From positions 13,596,001-13,660,000 of the forward strand of contig JANVAS020000231.1 in the NCBI GenBank assembly GCA_027563935.2: 64,000 nt of DNA. Direction: 5' to 3'. Numbering within the stretch: the first letter of the stretch is position 1; the number at the start of each line of letters is the position of its first letter. Origin of the DNA: Costus lasius. Taxonomy: Eukaryota > Streptophyta > Magnoliopsida > Zingiberales > Costaceae. The translations under genes and the position numbers were made by a program. Shown piece by piece: positions 47,258 to 58,344 of this stretch. The notes under the pieces were generated by a model. It was given only the letters and a program-made list of their open reading frames with translations, was not told where the DNA came from and searched no databases.

Positions 47258-49201
47258 CTAATGGTTGAGAAATCTCAAACCCATATTATTACAGTGCTTC
47301 TCATGCTTCTGCTGCGCCAGAGGCTTGGTAAGCGGGTCTGCCAGATTGTCATCTGTATGTACCTTGCAAACTTTGATCTCGCCACGATCAATGATCTCCC
47401 TGATCAAATGAAACCGTCTCTGTATGTGCTTGGACTTCTGGTGCGACCGTGGTTCCTTTGCTTGTGCTATTGCTCCAGTGTTATCACAGAAGATAACCAA
47501 AGGATCTGCACTCGAAGGAACGACACCAAGTTCTCTCACGAACTTACGAATCCAAACTGCCTCCTTGGATGCTTCCGAGGCTGCAACATACTCGGCTTCT
47601 GTTGTGGAATCAGCAACAGTTGACTGTTTGAAACTCTTCCACACCTCTGCTCCTCCATTCAAGCTAAAAACATAGCCTGATTGCGATCGGAAATCATCCT
47701 GGTCTGACTGGAACGAAGCGTCAGTATATCCTTCAATACTGAGTTCTTCCTGACCACCATATATCAAGAACATATCTTTGGTTCTCCGCAGATATTTTAA
47801 GATGTTCTTGACTGCAATCCAGTGCGCCACACCTGGATTACTTTGGAAACGACTGGTCACGCTTAACCCGTAAGCGACGTCTGGGCGAGTACACAACATC
47901 GCATACATAATGGATCCAATAGCCGAAGCATAAGGCGTATTGTCCATTTCATCTTTCTCAGTCTGTGTTTGTGGACACTGACTCTTCGAAAGATTCAGAC
48001 CATGTCTGACTGGAAGATATCCTCGTTTAGAATTTTCTAAATGAAATCTCTCCAGGACCTTTTCGATGTAAGTACTCTGGCACAGCCCGAGAAGCCTCTT
48101 AGATCTATCCCTGTAGATCTTCACACCTAATACATAGGCTGCTTCTCCTAAATCTTTCATCTGGAAACATTTCCTTAACCATGCCTTCACAGCATGCATT
48201 TCAGGAATGTCATTTCCAATGATCAAGATATCATCGACGTAGAGGATTAGGAAAGTAATTACGCTCCCACTAAACCTCTTATATACACACGGGTCATCCT
48301 CGTTCTTGATGAAACCAAATTCAGTGACTGATTCATCAAAACGAATATTCCAGCTTCTTGATGCTTGCTTAAGTCCATAAATGGACTTCTTTAACTTGCA
48401 TATCTTCTGACGATCTGATGGATTAGTGAAACCCTCAGGTTGTGTCATATACACATCCTCATCCAGATTTCCATTAAGGAAAGCTGTTTTCACATCCATC
48501 TGCCAGATCTCATAATCATAATATGCTGCTATCGCGAAAAGAATCCGAATGGACTTAAACATAGCTACAGGTGAGAAAGTTTCATCATAATCTATCCCGT
48601 AGATTTGTTTGAAACCTTTCGCAACTAGCCTGCCTTTATAGGTAACCACGTTACCATCCATGTCAATCTTCTTCTTGAAGATCCATTTACAGCCTATAGG
48701 GATAACTCCCGGAGGCGGATCAACCAAATCCCAAACTTGGTTATCTGACATGGAGTCCATCTCGGCGCGCATAGCTTCAAGCCATCTCGCTGATTCCGGT
48801 CCACTGACCGCTTCCGCATAAGTGAGGGGTTCATCATTATCAATGATGTAGACTCCGTCATAGCGCTTAGGCTGTCGATGAATCCTTCCCGATCTTCGCG
48901 GTTCTCGTGATATCTGAGCCTCAGGTTGTTCAATAACCTGATCTACTGGCTCAGGCTCATCCAACTGTGCTTGAGCACTTTGTCCTTCCTCTGGATTCTC
49001 ATCCAGCTTTATTTCTCTCCCACTGGCCTCTTGCAGAAGAAACTCCTTCTCAAGAAATATGGCCGTCCGAGCAACAAATACCTTATTCTCTTTGGGATCG
49101 TAGAAATAATAACCCTTAGTTTCCTTAGGGTAACCGACAAAGATACATTTGTCAGATCTGCTCTCTAGTTTCCCAGAGGCGAGCTTTTTGACATAAGCCT
49201 C
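47258..49201 (-). pseudogene. A5 polyprotein, 3' half (linker, RT, RNase H)
   Basis: This half runs from the integrase-RT linker to the normal stop: CKWIFKKK, DVKTAFLNG, YVDD, the RNase H Asp/Glu motifs and the LADPLTKPL tail. No stop was seen between 49200 and 47258. It is cut only by A6, whose target duplication GCCTC is at 49197-49201. One RNase H residue differs from its sisters (GGAEVW instead of GGAVVW, near 47645). Joined in order with 58345-60290 the frame would be uninterrupted, so A5 was probably coding-competent until A6 arrived. Confidence 0.93.
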
Positions 49202-50903
49202 TGAAAGTGCCCCTTAGATTAGGGGGGTCCCCTTCTAGGGGGAGCATAACCCTAAAGCATATGGCGCATAAAATTTTCTTCTTGCGGAACTAGGGTTATA
49301 GGATCGATATGCATGCTAAAAGATCAAATTGATAATAAGAAAACAATCATACCATCGCCATGGGAAGATGTTTCCTTGGAAGCAAAGATCAAAGTAGATC
49401 TTCTCCTTGTCGTCACACACAAGATGATGTCGCTATCTCTCTTGGTGCTCCTTGTGCTAGCAAGGTTCCAAGAGGTCCTTGTCGAGTGAAGGGAAAATGA
49501 GATCTCTTTCTTCTTGGCCGAATCCTCCTCAACCTTCAAAGTGTCGCCACACTCACGAGAGAGACGAGAGGAAGATGGGCGAGAGAAATCTGAGTGAGCG
49601 AAAATAGAGTATTTTCTATTTTGATGAGCGCACTCTCCAAATGGAGATCATGGTTACTAAAAATAGTAACCACTCCTCACCACAACGTTCACGCCAAGTG
49701 AACTTGTCGCCTACTCCTCTCCCTATGAACCAAGCGCTCATTTAGTGAGCCGGTTCACTTTGGTTCGGTTTAAGAACCAATCAAGCCAATGATCTAGTCT
49801 AGATCTTAAATAAACCCTAAGGTTCACGATCCAACCGTCGATCTCAACGATGCCCCTGATCTGACCGATCTGGCATGCATTCTCTCGATCGAAGCTTACC
49901 GATCTCAAGCCCTAATCAATCAAACATGATCAGACCAGATCTCACTCACAATCAGAGATTAAATCCCTTTAAACTGAACCCAAACAATTCAGTCCACACG
50001 ATCTGACTTAAGTAAGCCATATCATCAAATTGTGCGACCCCAAGGGTTTCCTTTAAATGTCGGTAACGATAACTCGCGTTATCACGATCAGTGAGGGGTA
50101 TCTAGCAACACATCACTATCTCCCGATATAAAGAAATGAGTCTTCCAAGACTACACCCAAACCACAGCACAAGTGTGAATCAAATCACAAGGCATGCATA
50201 TTTCCTTTGCCACTGGATGTTCTTATTGGACAAGCCTGTCAAGCTTGTAATTCCAATATGATGAGCATGATTAGAACAGACGAACACTGTCACCTGGGTA
50301 TGGCCATACACTCTCTCAATCATCTCATCCAGGGGGCCCCATTAGAACATCACACTCCTTAAACAAGGAGACGGCAATCCTTTGTCTATCACTAATGCTC
50401 TAACCTGACTCAAGCTCACCATCCAAGATAGTCTATAATCATTATGTTTCAAACGATATTGAACTATCTCAAAACAATGACAATCATCATTTAGAAAACA
50501 CAAGTGATCTCAAGTCAGAGGAAATGTGCCACTTGTCATAATCAAGGAATATTCACATTGTGACAAACAATTGAACATCCTAGTAGGGTCTGTCCAGTAC
50601 ATCCCATGTACCCATGAGTCTACATCTTATTCCATGCTCGAAGCATCCTATAAGATTAGAACACATATTAGTCTTAACCATATCAAGGCTGTCTCATGTT
50701 CACCAAGATACATCGACTAAGGACATAATAGCTTGTCAGCCCAGCTGAACAGCTTTGAGACATTATTCAGAAGAACATATATTGCAGCAGACAATGTAGC
50801 TAACTGAATAACAACCATGCCTTTATAAACTTAAGAGTTTATTACATGATACAGATACATTCCCACAGGCCTCAAACATTAGCCTTAAGGGCATACCCCA
50901 ACA
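49202..50903 (-). repeat. A6 3' LTR
   Basis: It is 1,702 bp, beginning TGAAAGTGCCCC and ending CCCCAACA on the plus strand. The U5 end contains two successive CCCC/GGGG short inverted repeats. The GAACC/GGTTC hairpin is at 49727-49756. Confidence 0.97.
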
Positions 50904-50914
50904 ATCTCCCACTT
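50904..50914 (-). promoter_or_regulatory. A6 polypurine tract
   Basis: AAGTGGGAGAT on the sense strand against the 3' LTR; plus-strand primer. Confidence 0.85.
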
Positions 50915-50923
50915 GCACTTAAT

Positions 50924-53900
50924 CTAATGGTTGAGAAATCTCAAACCCATATTATTACAGTGCTTCTCATGCTTCTGCTGCGCCAGAGGCTTGGTAAGCG
51001 GGTCTGCCAGATTGTCATCTGTATGAACCTTGCAGACTTTGATCTCGCCACGATCTATGATCTCCCTGATCAAATGAAACCGTCTCTGTATGTGCTTGGA
51101 CTTCTGGTGCGACCGTGGTTCCTTAGCTTGTGCAATTGCTCCAGTGTTATCACAGAAGATAACCAAAGGATCTGCACTCGAAGGAACAACACCAAGTTCT
51201 CTCACGAACTTACGAATCCAGACTGCCTCCTTAGATGCTTCCGAGGCTGCAACATACTCGGCTTCTGTTGTGGAATCAGCAACAGTTGACTGTTTGAAAC
51301 TCTTCCACACCACTGCACCTCCATTCAAGCTAAAAACATAGCCTGATTGCGATCGGAAATCATCCTGGTCCGACTGGAACGAAGCGTCAGTATATCCTTC
51401 AATACTGAGTTCTTCCTGACCACCATATATCAAGAACATATCTTTGGTCCTCCGCAGATATTTTAAGATGTTCTTGACTGCAATCCAGTGCGCCACACCT
51501 GGATTACTTTGGAAACGACTGGTTACGCTTAACCCGTAAGCGACGTCTGGGCGAGTACACAACATCGCATACATAATGGAACCAATAGCCGAAGCATAAG
51601 GCGTATTGTCCATTTCATCTTTCTCAGTCTGTGTTTGTGGACACTGACTCTTCGAAAGATTCAGACCATGTCTGACTGGAAGATATCCTCGTTTAGAATT
51701 CTCTAAATGAAATCTCTCCAGGACCTTATCGATGTAAGTACTCTGGCACAGCCCGAGAAGCCTCTTAGATCTATCCCTGTAGATCCTCACACCTAACACA
51801 TAGGCTGCTTCTCCTAAATCTTTCATCTGGAAACATTTCCTCAGCCATGCTTTAACAGCATGCATTTCAGGAATGTCATTTCCAATGATCAAGATATCAT
51901 CGACGTAGAGGACTAGGAAAGTAATCACGCTCCCACTAAACCTCTTATATACACACGGGTCATCTTCGTTCTTGATGAAACCAAATTCAGTGACTGATTC
52001 ATCAAAACGAATATTCCAGCTTCTTGATGCTTGTTTAAGTCCATAAATAGACTTCTTTAACTTGCATATCTTATGACGATCTGCTGGATTAGTGAAACCT
52101 TCTGGTTGTGTCATATACACATCCTCATCCAGATTTCCATTAAGGAAAGCTGTTTTCACATCCATCTGCCAAATCTCATAATCATAATATGCAGCTATCG
52201 CGAAAAGAATCCGAATAGACTTAAACATGGCTACAGGTGAGAAAGTTTCATCATAATCTATCCCGTAGATTTGTTTGAAACCTTTCGCAACTAGCCTGCC
52301 TTTATAGGTAACCACGTTACCATCCATGTCAATCTTCTTCTTGAAGATCCATTTACAGCCTATAGGGATAACTCCCGAAGGCGGATCAACCAAATCCCAG
52401 ACTTGGTTATCTGACATGGAGTCCATCTCGGCGCGCATAGCTTCAAGCCATCTCGCTGACTCCGGTCCACTGACCGCATCCGCATAAGTGAGGGGTTCAT
52501 CATTGTCAATGATGTAGACTCCGTCATAGCGCTCAGGCTGTCGACGGATCCTACCCGATCTTCGCGGTTCCCGTGATATCTGAGCCTCAGGTTGTTCAAT
52601 AACCTGTTCTACCGGCTCAGGCTCATCCAACTCTGCTTGAGCACTTTGTCCTTCCTCTGGATTCTCATCCAGTTTTATTTCTCTCCCACTGGCCTCTTGC
52701 AAAAGAAACTCCTTCTCAAGAAATATGGCCGTCCGAGCAACAAAAACCTTGTTCTCCTTGGGATCGAAGAAATAATAACCCTTAGTTTCCTTAGGGTAAC
52801 CGACAAAGATACATTTGTCAGATCTGCTCTCTAGTTTCCCAGAGGCGAGCTTTTTGACATAAGCCTCGCAACCCCAGATCCTGATAAATGTCAAGCTTGG
52901 CTGTTTCCCATACCATAACTCATATGGCGTCTTTGAAACTGCCTTGGATGGCACTCGGTTTAGTACCTTTGCAGCTGTTTCCAGTGCAAAACCCCAAAAG
53001 GAGTAAGGAAGAGTAGCCTGACTCATCATAGAACGAACCATATCAAGTAGCGTTCTATTTCTCCTCTCGGACACACCATTCCATTGCGGTGTTCCTGGCG
53101 GAGTGAGCTGTGAGATGATCCCACACTCCTTCAGATAGTCAGTTAACGTATGACTTAGGTATTCACCACCTCGATCTGAGCGAAGTGCCTTGATATTTCG
53201 GCCTAGCTGATTCTGTACTTCATTCTTGAACTCTTTGAACTTGTCAAAAGATTCACTCTTATGTCTCATCAGATAGACATACCCGTATCTACTGAAATCA
53301 TCAGTAAAGGTAATGAAGTACTGATAGCCACCTCTGGCATGTTTACTAAATGGCCCACACACATCACTGTGTATAAGGTCAAGTAAACCTGAAGCCCTTT
53401 GACCTTTGTGAGGAAAAGGTGACTTCGTCATTTTACCCATCAAACAAGCTTTGCATGTATCAATCTCCTTATAGGAGAATGATCCCAGCAGTCCATGATC
53501 ATGCAACCGCTTAATGCGTTTCTCGTTAATATGGCCTAAACGACTATGCCATAGCAAGGTGCTGTCATCAGCATACTTGGCTTTCTTAATATCAATTTGC
53601 TGTATCGAACATTCCATGTCCAACATGTATAACCCATTGTTAATTGAACCAGTTGCATAAACAATATTATCAAAAGACAAAATACACTTTGAAATATTGC
53701 ATTCAAAGGAAAACCCCTTCCTGACAAGAGCAGGAATGGAGATAATATTTTTAGTTATACTGGGAACAAAGTAACAACTGTTTAGTTCCAATACAAGTCC
53801 AGATGGTAAAGAAATAAAGTAGTCTCCTACAGCAACAGCAGCAACCCGTGCCCCGTTTCCAACTCGTAGGTCCACCTCATGCTGTCCCACCTGCCTTCTT

Positions 53901-54805
53901 CTCTTGAGTTCCTGTACATTTGAACAAATGTGAACTCCACATGCAGTGTCCAACACCCATGATACAGAAGAAGAAAACATGACCTCAGTCACGAATATAC
54001 CTGAGCCAGAAGCAAAGCTTCCCCTCTTATCTCCTTGGAGCGCTTTACAGTCCTTTTTCCAGTGACCCAGCTGGCCACAGTGGAAACACCTGTATTCCTT
54101 AGACCGCTTGACCTTCTGCTTCAGAGCCTTGCTGTAACTCTTGACAGGGGCCTTGCCCTTCTTCCCCTTCTTCTTGTTCCTAGAAGGAACCATCAAGACA
54201 GAGGTTGAAGGCTTACCCTTCAGAGTCTCCTCAGTGGTCAAGAGCATATTCAGCAGCTCTGCCGGAGTACAATCGATTTTGTTCATATTAAAATTAATAA
54301 TGAACGCGTCGAATGAAGGCGGGAGAGACTGCAGAATAATGTCTACAGCAAGCTCCTGGTTAATGGTATGCCCCAGTTTCTCTAGAGCCTCCTTGTGCCC
54401 AATCATCTTGAGCACGTGAGCTCCCACTGGGCTCCCTTCAGCCAGTTTGCTCTGAAAGAAGAGCTTAGTCAAATTATAGCGTTCAGTCCTCGCCTGTGCA
54501 GCATACAGCATCTTGAGGTTTGCTATAATCTGTATAGCTGACATATCCTCATGCTGACGCTGCAGCGGTGGCGTCATAGACGCTAGCATCAGGCAAGCGA
54601 CATCAATGCTATCATTGACGTGCTTTTCATAGGCTTCCCGAACCGCCCTTGCGGCGTTCGGAGCGGGCTGCGGCGGTATCGCCGTCTCGAGGACATACAG
54701 TTTCCTCTCTGCCTTAAGAACGATCTTAAGGTGTCCAAACCAGTCAGAGAAGTTCGGCCCAGCAAACTTCTCCCTTTCCAGTAGGGATCGCACATTGAAG
54801 TTCAT
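50924..54805 (-). CDS. A6 copia gag-pol polyprotein, intact (1,293 aa)
   Basis: Uninterrupted frame from the Met codon at 54805. It is one residue shorter than the A3 protein because one Ser is missing just before the protease. Domains in order: gag with CCHC knuckle (C240-C253), protease DTA (about D286), integrase with zinc finger and D481, D544, E580, reverse transcriptase with YVDD (about 967-970), RNase H with D1140, E1181/E1183 and D1219. All catalytic residues expected for an active Ty1/copia element are present apart from the family-wide DTA protease variant. Its 5' LTR promoter, primer site and polypurine tract are intact and the LTRs are nearly identical, so this copy could supply proteins to damaged sisters such as A2. 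Activity is inferred, not shown. Confidence 0.97.
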   Translation of the reverse strand: MNFNVRSLLEREKFAGPNFSDWFGHLKIVLKAERKLYVLETAIPPQPAPNAARAVREAYEKHVNDSIDVACLMLASMTPPLQRQHEDMSAIQIIANLKMLYAAQARTERYNLTKLFFQSKLAEGSPVGAHVLKMIGHKEALEKLGHTINQELAVDIILQSLPPSFDAFIINFNMNKIDCTPAELLNMLLTTEETLKGKPSTSVLMVPSRNKKKGKKGKAPVKSYSKALKQKVKRSKEYRCFHCGQLGHWKKDCKALQGDKRGSFASGSGIFVTEVMFSSSVSWVLDTACGVHICSNVQELKRRRQVGQHEVDLRVGNGARVAAVAVGDYFISLPSGLVLELNSCYFVPSITKNIISIPALVRKGFSFECNISKCILSFDNIVYATGSINNGLYMLDMECSIQQIDIKKAKYADDSTLLWHSRLGHINEKRIKRLHDHGLLGSFSYKEIDTCKACLMGKMTKSPFPHKGQRASGLLDLIHSDVCGPFSKHARGGYQYFITFTDDFSRYGYVYLMRHKSESFDKFKEFKNEVQNQLGRNIKALRSDRGGEYLSHTLTDYLKECGIISQLTPPGTPQWNGVSERRNRTLLDMVRSMMSQATLPYSFWGFALETAAKVLNRVPSKAVSKTPYELWYGKQPSLTFIRIWGCEAYVKKLASGKLESRSDKCIFVGYPKETKGYYFFDPKENKVFVARTAIFLEKEFLLQEASGREIKLDENPEEGQSAQAELDEPEPVEQVIEQPEAQISREPRRSGRIRRQPERYDGVYIIDNDEPLTYADAVSGPESARWLEAMRAEMDSMSDNQVWDLVDPPSGVIPIGCKWIFKKKIDMDGNVVTYKGRLVAKGFKQIYGIDYDETFSPVAMFKSIRILFAIAAYYDYEIWQMDVKTAFLNGNLDEDVYMTQPEGFTNPADRHKICKLKKSIYGLKQASRSWNIRFDESVTEFGFIKNEDDPCVYKRFSGSVITFLVLYVDDILIIGNDIPEMHAVKAWLRKCFQMKDLGEAAYVLGVRIYRDRSKRLLGLCQSTYIDKVLERFHLENSKRGYLPVRHGLNLSKSQCPQTQTEKDEMDNTPYASAIGSIMYAMLCTRPDVAYGLSVTSRFQSNPGVAHWIAVKNILKYLRRTKDMFLIYGGQEELSIEGYTDASFQSDQDDFRSQSGYVFSLNGGAVVWKSFKQSTVADSTTEAEYVAASEASKEAVWIRKFVRELGVVPSSADPLVIFCDNTGAIAQAKEPRSHQKSKHIQRRFHLIREIIDRGEIKVCKVHTDDNLADPLTKPLAQQKHEKHCNNMGLRFLNH

Positions 54806-56628
54806 GGTGTTCGTTGCTGCAGGTATCTACAACAATGCAAGAACAGCAAGGTCAGTATCAATGTATAAGAATCAATCAGGACTTAAGAAAGATTCTTTTT
54901 CTCACTATTTTATCAGGCGTGAAAAATCCAGCAAAACAGCCCGAAAGAGTAGAACTCTTTTAGTGAGATGGGATCCAGATTTCATACTTGGTCTCCGCGT
55001 CCCGCTCAGGCGAGATAAGATGCACAGAGAGTACAAGCACTAATCTCTGGTAGGCTGCCCTAGCCAATCGCCAATCCGTGCGATTCCCCTTCATCTGGGC
55101 AATCCAGCAGACTGTGCCAACTGAGTTGGTACAACACAATCTCTGACCCCACAGATGGCTGCCTCCATGTGCTACCATATGCGCCACATATGTAGGCTAC
55201 ATGGTCAAGCTGACCCGACCTACTCCCTGGACCACCACGTGCTATGCTGAGCAACGAGAAGCGATAAATCCCTTCTCTGTAACACGCAGGTGTAATCCCG
55301 CACCGTCTGAAGATAGATGGACGTGCCCACTGAGTGGGTACAACACGGCTCCAACGATAATCAGAACAGTGAGGTTTCGCGTCAGAAGGCTTACGAGCTT
55401 GATATTAAGCGTTGGATTTTCACGGTCTTTTATCTTCTTGCCTATCATGCAATTCCTATGGTGATAGCAGAAGATAATTTAATCATGCAATTCTAATATT
55501 ATACAATAAAAGAAAGCATGTATCTTATGTGGTAAAAGCCCATAGCCCTAGAAGACCTTAACCTAACTTAAGTCTTCATTTGCTCTTCATGGGTCTTTTG
55601 CTGCTCATCTGGCCCAAACCAGGGCCCAAGCGCCATCTGCAGCACAGGTGCGCCCACCAGGAAAATGCGCCAGGTCCTAGGGTCGAACCCTAGACCTCCC
55701 ACCTGGTCAAGCCACTGCTGCATGCGCCTCTGCCAAGTGTGCTCTGTGCTCTTGTCAAATTAAATTACAAATTTAACTATCTAGACAAGAGTGACACGTA
55801 GGTCACTTACAATTATAAATTAAAACACAGTGATGCGCAGATCACAATAATTAATTTACAACAATTAATACAGGCACGCAGGCCCCAGCACAGCACACAA
55901 TTAATATGGGCAGCCCACATAAGACTAAATAGACAAACATATGCATCAATCAACAACGATGTGATCCATCATAAAAAAAAAAATTAAAATTTTCGAAAAC
56001 CCCATGGGATCAATTTTAATTTTTCCTTATTTGCCCTACAACCTTACAACGGTCCATCACTAGGGATCCACTCATCCAACCTAGTCAGATCCACTGCCTT
56101 TACATGCACCAAGTCCTAACTGACTTGAGTCGACCATAAGGTCAACCATGCATGCGTCAGGGCTGAACGACCACACTGAGGTCTGGCAAGCGGGCGTGAC
56201 CCCGGGCCTAACTCAGGTGCGTTCATTAATCGTCTCAATCAGACATCGCTACACACCTGTCTGCAGTCGACCTATAGCCACCATAGGCTTGCGCCAAGGT
56301 GCTATCTGGTCGACCCATTCAGGCTGTCAGATGATCTGATCAGACATTCTGGATCTAACATAGGGGTTGACTTCAACCCTAATAACCCGTCTAAGGGTTT
56401 ATAGTAAAGCCTTAGATCTATGATGAGTCGCGCAAGTATTCAAGTTTTGTAAAACAAAAACAAGATGCGCCAACTTACAACATACATGCGCCAATAGATG
56501 GAAACATATATCATACATGAAGTTTCGCAAGATGATAAAACCAATCATACAACTTTCGCATGTTATAAAGATCTAAGCATATGGAATCACAAGGCCAAAG
56601 CAATCATAATGAACATGCATTCAACCAT
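54806..56628 (-). other. A6 leader
   Basis: Noncoding leader of about 1.8 kb. It has the sibling hairpins at 55117-55129 (CCAAC/GTTGG) and 55326-55338 (CCCAC/GTGGG) and the TTCGA hairpin segment at 55667-55727 with a T-A pair replacing the C-G pair of other copies. Sense 75-codon frame at 54960-55187. No host gene. Confidence 0.85.
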
Positions 56629-56640
56629 GCTCTGATACCA
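56629..56640 (-). promoter_or_regulatory. A6 primer-binding site
   Basis: TGGTATCAGAGC on the sense strand, two bases from the 5' LTR. Confidence 0.96.
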
Positions 56641-56642
56641 AT

Positions 56643-58344
56643 TGAAAGTGCCCCTTAGATTAGGGGGGTCCCCTTCTAGGGGGAGCATAACCCTAAAGCA
56701 TATGGCGCATAAAATTTTCTTCTTGCGGAACTAGGGTTATAGGATCGATATGCATGCTAAAAGATCAACTTGATAATAAGAAAACAATCATACCATCGCC
56801 ATGGGAAGATGTTTCCTTGGAAGCAAAGATCAAAGTAGATCTTCTCCTTGTCGTCACACACAAGATGATGTCGCTATCTCTCTTGGTGCTCCTTGTGCTA
56901 GCAAGGTTCCAAGAGGTCCTTGTCGAGTGAAGGGAAAATGAGATCTCTTTCTTCTTAGCCGAATCCTCCTCAACCTTCAAAGTGTCGCCACACTCACGAG
57001 AGAGACGAGAGGAAGATGGGCGAGAGAAATCTGAGTGAGCGAAAATAGAGTATTTTCTATTTTGATGAGCGCACTCTCCAAATGGAGATCATGGTTACTA
57101 AAAATAGTAACCACTCCTCACCACAACGTTCACGCCAAGTGAACTTGTCGCCTACTCCTCTCCCTATGAACCAAGCGCTCATTTAGTGAGCCGGTTCACT
57201 TTGGTTCGGTTTAAGAACCAATCAAGCCAATGATCTAGTCTAGATCTTAAATAAACCCTAAGGTTCACGATCCAACCGTCGATCTCAACGATGCCCCTGA
57301 TCTGACCGATCTGGCATGCATTCTCTCGATCGAAGCTTACCGATCTCAAGCCCTAATCAATCAAACATGATCAGACCAGATCTCACTCACAATCAGAGAT
57401 TAAATCCCTTTAAACTGAACCCAAACAATTCAGTCCACACGATCTGACTTAAGTAAGCCATATCATCAAATTGTGCGACCCCAAGGGTTTCCTTTAAATG
57501 TCGGTAACGATAACTCGCGTTATCACGATCAGTGAGGGGTATCTAGCAACACATCACTATCTCCCGATATAAAGAAATGAGTCTTCCAAGACTACACCCA
57601 AACCACAGCACAAGTGTGAATCAAATCACAAGGCATGCATATTTCCTTTGCCACTGGATGTTCTTATTGGACAAGCCTGTCAAGCTTGTAATTCCAATAT
57701 GATGAGCATGATTAGAACAGACGAACACTGTCACCTGGGTATGGCCATACACTCTCTCAATCATCTCATCCAGGGGGCCCCATTAGAACATCACACTCCT
57801 TAAACAAGGAGACGGCAATCCTTTGTCTATCACTAATGCTCTAACCTGACTCAAGCTCACCATCCAAGATAGTCTATAATCATTATGTTTCAAACGATAT
57901 TGAACTATCTCAAAACAATGACAATCATCATTTAGAAAACACAAGTGATCTCAAGTCAGAGGAAATGTGCCACTTGTCATAATCAAGGAATATTCACATT
58001 GTGACAAACAATTGAACATCCTAGTAGGGTCTGTCTAGTACATCCCATGTACCCATGAGTCTACATCTTATTCCATGCTCGAAGCATCCTATAAGATTAG
58101 AACACATATTAGTCTTAACCATATCAAGGCTGTCTCATGTTCACCAAGATACATCGACTAAGGACATAATAGCTTGTCAGCCCAGCTGAACAGCTTTGAG
58201 ACATTATTCAGAAGAACATATATTGCAGCAGACAATGTAGCTAATTGAATAACAACCATGCCTTTATAAACTTAAGAGTTTATTACATGATACAGATACA
58301 TTCCCACAGGCCTCAAACATTAGCCTTAAGGGCATACCCCAACA
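56643..58344 (-). repeat. A6 5' LTR
   Basis: It is 1,702 bp and partner of 49202-50903. Differences seen include C for A near 56769, A for G near 56958, T for C near 58037 and T for C near 58245. The target duplication GCCTC follows. Confidence 0.97.
57565..57574 (-). promoter_or_regulatory. A6 5' LTR TATA-like site
   Basis: Sense CTTTATATCG, conserved at the same place in the other family A LTRs. It is the likeliest promoter for A6 transcription, running leftwards to primer site and gag. BARE-1 LTRs are known to use TATA promoters in comparable positions; use of this site here is inferred. Confidence 0.5.

Larger units (their letters stand above)
49202..58344 (-). mobile_element. A6: complete, coding-intact family A copia element
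   Basis: Complete minus-strand element of 9,143 bp flanked by GCCTC (49197-49201, 58345-58349), inserted between the integrase and RT regions of A5. LTRs are each 1,702 bp with about four substitutions by eye. Primer site, polypurine tract, leader hairpins and a 1,293-codon polyprotein are all intact. It is the best candidate for an autonomous element in this window. Confidence 0.97.
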
